In this document: positions 38,269-42,155 of the stretch, one piece after another | Layout: each line of letters starts with the position of its first letter | Position numbering within the stretch: the stretch's first letter is position 1 | From: a virus | Length of the DNA stretch: 42,155 nt | IMG/VR virus record: IMGVR_UViG_3300027963_000006 | Span: 1-42,155 of that record | Reading direction: 5' to 3' (one strand) | Notes under the pieces: model-generated | Database searches by the model: none | The model's input: the letters and a program-made list of their open reading frames with translations, nothing else | What the model was told of the DNA's origin: nothing | Program-made: the position numbers and the translations under genes

Positions 38269-41200
38269 TAGGCTGCCACCTTTCCTTCTTCGCCACTTCC
38301 TCTGGTGTTCTTTTCAATGCTTTCAAGCGTCTTGAGCTGCCGCTCGGCAAGCGAAGAACCGAACCCCATGCCGTTGACGTTTGCTGAGAACGTGCCGGCC
38401 ACCTCGGCCTTGCTGGTAGCAGAGTCAGAACCAGCACCTTTCGCACCGCCCTCCGCAGCCTTCTGCGACGCAGACGCAGAATCAATGTTCACGCGAGAGA
38501 ACGCAGCGTAGTAGGCGTCAAGGAGCTTTGATTCCATCTCTCCGCTGACGTTGCCCCTCTGCATCAGAGCGTCAATGCTAGCGCCGATGTTCGTGATCTG
38601 GTCCAGCGAGGACGCAGTCTCAAGGGACTTGAGGAGCTCGGCCGCTGTTGCTGCATCCTTCCGTCCTTCGCTTGCGTTGGTCGTCACGCTTGCAAGGTTG
38701 CCTTCGGCCGCAGCGGTTGCTGCTCGCCTGTCGGCTGCTCTCTGATTGTTAGTGGCCTGCCTGCCCTCCTTTGTCGCCTGTGCGTCGTCTAGGGCGGCCT
38801 GCTTTCTGTCCATCCTTGCAGCCTCGGGCTTGGCGTTCTCGGCAGCCGCCTTGTCCGCTCGAGCATTGACGCCTGGCCTCTCCTGCATCCGCTGCTCGGC
38901 CCGTGCGGCATTCTCGTCCTTGATCGCCTGCACTCGCTCTTCAGTGTCCTTGGCTCCCGTGATGAATCCCTGCACGCGAGTCCATGCGATCTGGATGGCA
39001 GCCACCAAATTGTCAAACGTCGCCATCACCCCGTTGGCGATGTTGTCAAAGAATCCGAGAATCCACGCACCCATTGTGTTGAGGACGGCGGCCGAGTCGG
39101 TGTAGATGCTGTCCCATGCGATGTAGATGCCGGTGCCGATGTCCGTAAATACGTCTTGGAAGGCGGCAGTCCACGGGTCCACGTAGCTCATCAGAGCCTC
39201 AACGCCACGAAGCCAGCCAGCGACAAGCCCGGCCCACAGCACGTCCATCGCAGTGCCAAGATCGCCAGCCGCGACGGCCTCGTAGACGCCGTTGAATGTG
39301 GTCGTGGCAGTCTTCCCCAAGTCGCCGAGGACGACGACGCCGTCAGAGACGGCAGTAGAGAAGCCGCCAGAGATAGCACCTCCGGCCTCTGAGACGTATC
39401 CCGAGACGCTTGAGAAAGCACCTGAAATCTGTGGGGCTAATTGTTTAACTGCCGCACCAACACCAACAGCAGCAGCAGCCAGCAAGGCAAATGGGGCCAG
39501 CGGCGCCAGCCACGCAGCTGCTACCGCTGCTGCAGACGCAACAGAACCTGCCACAGCCATCGCAGCCGCGCCGAGGTACGACGCAATTCCAGCCACGGCC
39601 CCACCTACAAATGCCAACACGCCTGGCAGCGCCGAAGCTACCCATGCAGCACCAGACCTGACAGCGTTTGTGACGCTGGCAACTGCAGCCATAACAGTTG
39701 AGCCCACATATTTCGTAAGCAAACCTGCTGCTGCCGTTGCGAATGCCGCAAGTCCTGGCAACGCGGAGGCTACCCACGACGCACCCATCCGGGCAGCATT
39801 TGCGACTGTTGCTGCCGCAGCCATGTAGACATTGACAGCGTACTGAGCCAGCCTGGCGGACGCACCAGTAGCCCACCAGACGAACGACTTATACGTGAGC
39901 GTCAATCCGCCAACGATGTCGCCAACAAAACGAGCCATGCCGGAGCCAGACACGGCAAACAACGCACCACGCAAAGCGCTTGACGCCATCACGACGCCGT
40001 TGAGACCTCGAAGTGTCGCAGAAAAGAATCCGGCACCGGCTGCGATGCCGCGATTGAATCCCGTGAAGAACACTGGAAACATTGCTGCAGCCGCACTTGA
40101 TGCCGCGCTGCTGATCCGAACAAAACCAGCAACTCCCGACGTAGCGAATCCTGCCAGTGCAGTTGCTGATGAAGCGGCAAAGCCAGCCATTGCGCTAACG
40201 CCCGTTGCCGCAAATCCGGCCAACGCAGAGGCAGCAGTAGATGCAAACGATGCGACAGACGTAGATGCCGCTAGCATTGAAGCAGCAACAGATTTCCCTA
40301 GAGCCATCGTCGCCGGCAATGCCAACGTGAAACTCTTGCCAACGCCTGTGACCGTTCCGAGCAGCATCGTCAATGGCGACAGGGCGAACATCGCCGCCTT
40401 ACCGATTCCTGCAAAGCCAAACGATGTCACCTGGAGCGAGACACCTAGCCCGACCATTGCACTGCCAACCGCGACGGCAGCAACGGCAAACTTTGCAAAA
40501 CCAGCAACAGCCTCTTTGTTCTTGTTGGCAAAGTCAGTCAGTCCGTCAATGAATCCGGTGATGAAAGGCACCACACTGGCAAGAGCAGGCGACACAGCGT
40601 CAGAGACTGTGATAGCCATCCGCTGCAAAGCTGCAATCACGCTGCCTGCCGAGCCAGCCAAGCCGCTCATTAGGAGCTTGTATTTCTCGCCGACAGGCAG
40701 AGCGGATGACATTGCATCCTTCATGCTGTTGAACCCGTCAACGCCTACTTGCGTGAAGATTGTTACGGCACGGATGGCATCTGACCCAAACACTTTGCCA
40801 AGCACTGCATCCTTAGTTTGTGCGTCAACGCCTTTGAGCGCCTTTTCAAGCACTCCGATCACACCAGCAGTATCAAGAAGCTGCTTGTCGGCGCCACGAA
40901 AACTGTCAAACGTCAGTCCGATTTTTGCAAGCGCACCAACGGCTTCGTCTGTCGGAACCTTCAGTTTCTGCATCATCGTTTTGACGCTTGTGCCTGCGTC
41001 ACTTCCGACGATGCCCTTATTGGCAAGCACCGCCAACGATGCAGACAAATCGTCAATCGACATGTTTGAAGTGGCGGCAACGGCACTGGCTTGAGAGAAC
41101 GCCTGCGCCATCTCTTCAATGCTCGTTGCCGAAGCATCAGCAGCAGAACTCATTGAGTTTGCAGCAACGACAGAATCAACGCCGAACGCGTTCATCGCCT

Positions 41201-41654
41201 TGCTCATCACCGTGGCTGCAGTGGCTCCGTCCAGCCCTGCAACCTTTGCAAATTGTAGAGCAGCAGTTCCGGCGCCATTGAGAACAGTCTCCAGCGGAAC
41301 GCCTGCCTTGAGCAGCTCGAGCATTCCCTGTGCAGCCTCAGTCGGCCCGACGCCAAGGGCCTGGCTCATCTGCATTGCAGACGCTCTGATCTGGTCAAGC
41401 GTTCCAGCAGTGGCACCAGTGCTCGCCTTGATGTTGAGCAGCGTGGACTCAAACGCTGCACCCTGCTGAACGGCAGCGGCAATCGGTGCCGCCATGCCAA
41501 TGCCAGCAGCTGCGAGCCGGCCTCCACCCGAGGAGAGCGAGCGGCCCATATTGCCGAGAGACTTATTGACCCTGTTCAGTGCCGAGAAAAACTTCCTCGG
41601 ATCGGCACCGATCTCGACAAATACGCCACCGGCTCTGACTGCTCCTGCGCTCAT
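38268..41654 (-). CDS. Tape measure protein
   Basis: 1128 residues. The N-terminal 300 residues carry the TP901 PhageMin_Tail domain (QMSQALGVGPTEAAQGMLELLKAG, AMNAFGVDSVVAANSMSSAADAS, KTMMQKLKVPTDEAVGALAKIGL). The middle contains many hydrophobic helices and about three 44-residue repeats near residues 605-735 (units beginning YAVNVYM, YVGSTVM, YLGAAAM, with WVASALPG). The C-terminus (about 890-1040) is a charged coiled coil. It sets tail length and may insert into the membrane at DNA entry. It overlaps the GT stop by ATGA. Confidence 0.92.
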   Translation of the reverse strand: MSAGAVRAGGVFVEIGADPRKFFSALNRVNKSLGNMGRSLSSGGGRLAAAGIGMAAPIAAAVQQGAAFESTLLNIKASTGATAGTLDQIRASAMQMSQALGVGPTEAAQGMLELLKAGVPLETVLNGAGTAALQFAKVAGLDGATAATVMSKAMNAFGVDSVVAANSMSSAADASATSIEEMAQAFSQASAVAATSNMSIDDLSASLAVLANKGIVGSDAGTSVKTMMQKLKVPTDEAVGALAKIGLTFDSFRGADKQLLDTAGVIGVLEKALKGVDAQTKDAVLGKVFGSDAIRAVTIFTQVGVDGFNSMKDAMSSALPVGEKYKLLMSGLAGSAGSVIAALQRMAITVSDAVSPALASVVPFITGFIDGLTDFANKNKEAVAGFAKFAVAAVAVGSAMVGLGVSLQVTSFGFAGIGKAAMFALSPLTMLLGTVTGVGKSFTLALPATMALGKSVAASMLAASTSVASFASTAASALAGFAATGVSAMAGFAASSATALAGFATSGVAGFVRISSAASSAAAAMFPVFFTGFNRGIAAGAGFFSATLRGLNGVVMASSALRGALFAVSGSGMARFVGDIVGGLTLTYKSFVWWATGASARLAQYAVNVYMAAAATVANAARMGASWVASALPGLAAFATAAAGLLTKYVGSTVMAAVASVTNAVRSGAAWVASALPGVLAFVGGAVAGIASYLGAAAMAVAGSVASAAAVAAAWLAPLAPFALLAAAAVGVGAAVKQLAPQISGAFSSVSGYVSEAGGAISGGFSTAVSDGVVVLGDLGKTATTTFNGVYEAVAAGDLGTAMDVLWAGLVAGWLRGVEALMSYVDPWTAAFQDVFTDIGTGIYIAWDSIYTDSAAVLNTMGAWILGFFDNIANGVMATFDNLVAAIQIAWTRVQGFITGAKDTEERVQAIKDENAARAEQRMQERPGVNARADKAAAENAKPEAARMDRKQAALDDAQATKEGRQATNNQRAADRRAATAAAEGNLASVTTNASEGRKDAATAAELLKSLETASSLDQITNIGASIDALMQRGNVSGEMESKLLDAYYAAFSRVNIDSASASQKAAEGGAKGAGSDSATSKAEVAGTFSANVNGMGFGSSLAERQLKTLESIEKNTRGSGEEGKVAA
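39430..39850 (-). repeat. 44-residue tandem repeat in the tape measure
   Basis: Three consecutive units of about 132 bp code for YAVNVYMAAA...WVASALPG, YVGSTVMAAV...WVASALPG and YLGAAAMAVA...AWLAPLAP; the last is degenerate. Each would add about 6 nm of tail if it is used as a ruler. The edges are approximate. Confidence 0.6.
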
Positions 41655-42052
41655 ACGTGTTTCTGCCAGTCCTTGCCGAACAGCCGCTCAATGTCCTGCG
41701 GCGTGGCCTGTCGTGGCTTTTCCTTCTTTGCGTAGGGATTCAGTTTTCGCGGGTCAGACTTCGGCGTACCCTTGTCTCTGTTGATGTTGGCCTGTTGTGC
41801 AAGGATGTTGGCCGTGTGCCACCATTGATGCTCTAGGCGGCTGTCGCGAGCGGCGAAGAGTTGTCTGCAAGTCCACTCTCCTGGGTAGACTCCGAGGATT
41901 CCGGCGGCTTCCCAGATGGCGTCCCAGACGCTCCTGCCAGGCTCTCGATCGTCGCCTTCTCCAAACCCGCCTCCGCTCTGCCGAGCATCTCGTTTTGAAC
42001 CTCGTCCATCTTGGACGCGAGAAGCGCGATCATCTTGCGGAGGCGCTGGGGG
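41651..42052 (-). CDS. T domain of the tail assembly chaperone (-1 frame extension)
   Basis: 133 residues made only by -1 shift at T TTT TTC, giving a 246-residue GT form. The frame is open from 42052 to the TGA at 41651 and closed about 20 bases upstream of the slip site by a TGA at 21-23. Conserved T-type residues are RSVWDAIWEAAGILGVYPGEWTCRQLFAA and LEHQWWHTANILAQQANINRDKG. GT recruits the tape measure to the growing tail. The stop overlaps the tape-measure start (ATGA). Confidence 0.88.
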   Translation of the reverse strand, partial: PPAPPQDDRASRVQDGRGSKRDARQSGGGFGEGDDREPGRSVWDAIWEAAGILGVYPGEWTCRQLFAARDSRLEHQWWHTANILAQQANINRDKGTPKSDPRKLNPYAKKEKPRQATPQDIERLFGKDWQKHV

Positions 42053-42155
42053 AAAAAATCGACAAGCTCCTGCTCAAGGGCCTTGGTTGCAGCGTCCAGA
42101 GAATCGCCACGCAGGCCGTCAAGGAAGTCTTCCTTGCTCAGTCCTTTCGTCTCCA
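41833..42155 (-). CDS. Tail assembly chaperone, short form, C-terminal part
   Basis: This is the remainder of the 185-residue G form from the left end, read across the join: ...VDFFPQRLRKMIALLASKMDEVQNEML... and ending ADNSSPLATAA at the TAG 41833. The C-terminal half is helical, then Ser/Pro/Gly-rich. It stops 182 bases before the GT form does. Confidence 0.85.
   Translation of the reverse strand, partial: ETKGLSKEDFLDGLRGDSLDAATKALEQELVDFFPQRLRKMIALLASKMDEVQNEMLGRAEAGLEKATIESLAGASGTPSGKPPESSESTQESGLADNSSPLATAA
42052..42058 (-). promoter_or_regulatory. Slippery heptamer T TTT TTC for -1 frameshifting
   Basis: On the minus strand GAT TTT TTC CCC is read in the zero frame; slipping one base back at T TTT TTC re-pairs both tRNAs perfectly and opens the T frame. 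The position fits: the T frame is closed upstream by a TGA and the G frame closes 219 bases later. The contig ends were drawn at this homopolymer. Confidence 0.85.
42054..42155. repeat. Terminal direct repeat, right copy
   Basis: Same 102 bases as at 1-102. Indicates that the assembly is circular; the true circle has 42,053 bp. Confidence 0.95.

Noticed and set aside
39895-41094. 399-residue plus-strand frame opposite the tape measure
   Set aside because: Repeats of Ala, Pro and Thr without motifs on the reverse of a recognisable gene; an artefact of high GC at third positions.

Overview
The window reads as the complete genome of a temperate siphovirus-type tailed phage (or its circular prophage form). 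Its first 102 bases recur exactly as its last 102, so the unique sequence is a 42,053-bp circle and one gene crosses the join. The DNA is GC-rich. Hosts cannot be read directly; several fibre and small proteins resemble, from memory, phages and prophages of Planctomycetota-like freshwater bacteria, which is a weak inference. No tRNA, rRNA or CRISPR array was seen.

Layout: almost everything is on the minus strand and is read from about 28.0 kb down to 0 and, through the join, from 42 kb down to 29.6 kb. Control region (26.6-28.2 kb): leftward promoters carrying a shared inverted repeat (TAAC-N6-GTTA), a small MerR/excisionase-type DNA-binding protein with an apparently leaderless mRNA, and a candidate attP next to a divergent integrase. 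Early/replication region (16.3-27.6 kb): RecA-like Sak4 ATPase, SSB-like protein, winged-helix and zinc-ribbon proteins, a CoiA-like protein, a DUF1376 replication protein and a helicase-loader-like protein, a lone LexA DNA-binding domain, a bacterial-type sliding clamp, PhoH and RusA. No DNA polymerase, primase or replicative helicase was found, so the phage seems to redirect the host replisome.

Virion region (0-16.1 kb and 36-42 kb): large terminase interrupted by a 342-residue intein, a GNAT-like protein, a gpW-like joiner, lambda-family portal, protease-capsid fusion, decoration protein, head-tail adaptor, collagen-like fibre proteins and a LamG-like lectin, tail completion proteins, three tandem tail-tube paralogues, a tail assembly chaperone made in two forms by a -1 frameshift (T TTT TTC), the tape measure and tail-tip proteins. 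End of the late operon (29.6-36 kb): small proteins, a metallophosphoesterase, a MazG-like protein, a membrane cluster with holin-like proteins, a membrane-anchored papain-like cysteine peptidase and a GlsB/YeaQ-type membrane protein, which together are the best lysis candidates.

The rightward integrase unit meets the end of the late operon at a bidirectional hairpin terminator near 29.63 kb. Most adjacent genes overlap by ATGA, GTGA or TAATG, which implies long translationally coupled operons. The points most worth a second look are the operator/promoter set, the intein beside the terminase nuclease active site, the three tail-tube genes, the frameshift split by the contig ends, two very GC-rich hairpins around the decoration gene, the lone LexA domain and clamp, and the papain-like lysis candidate.
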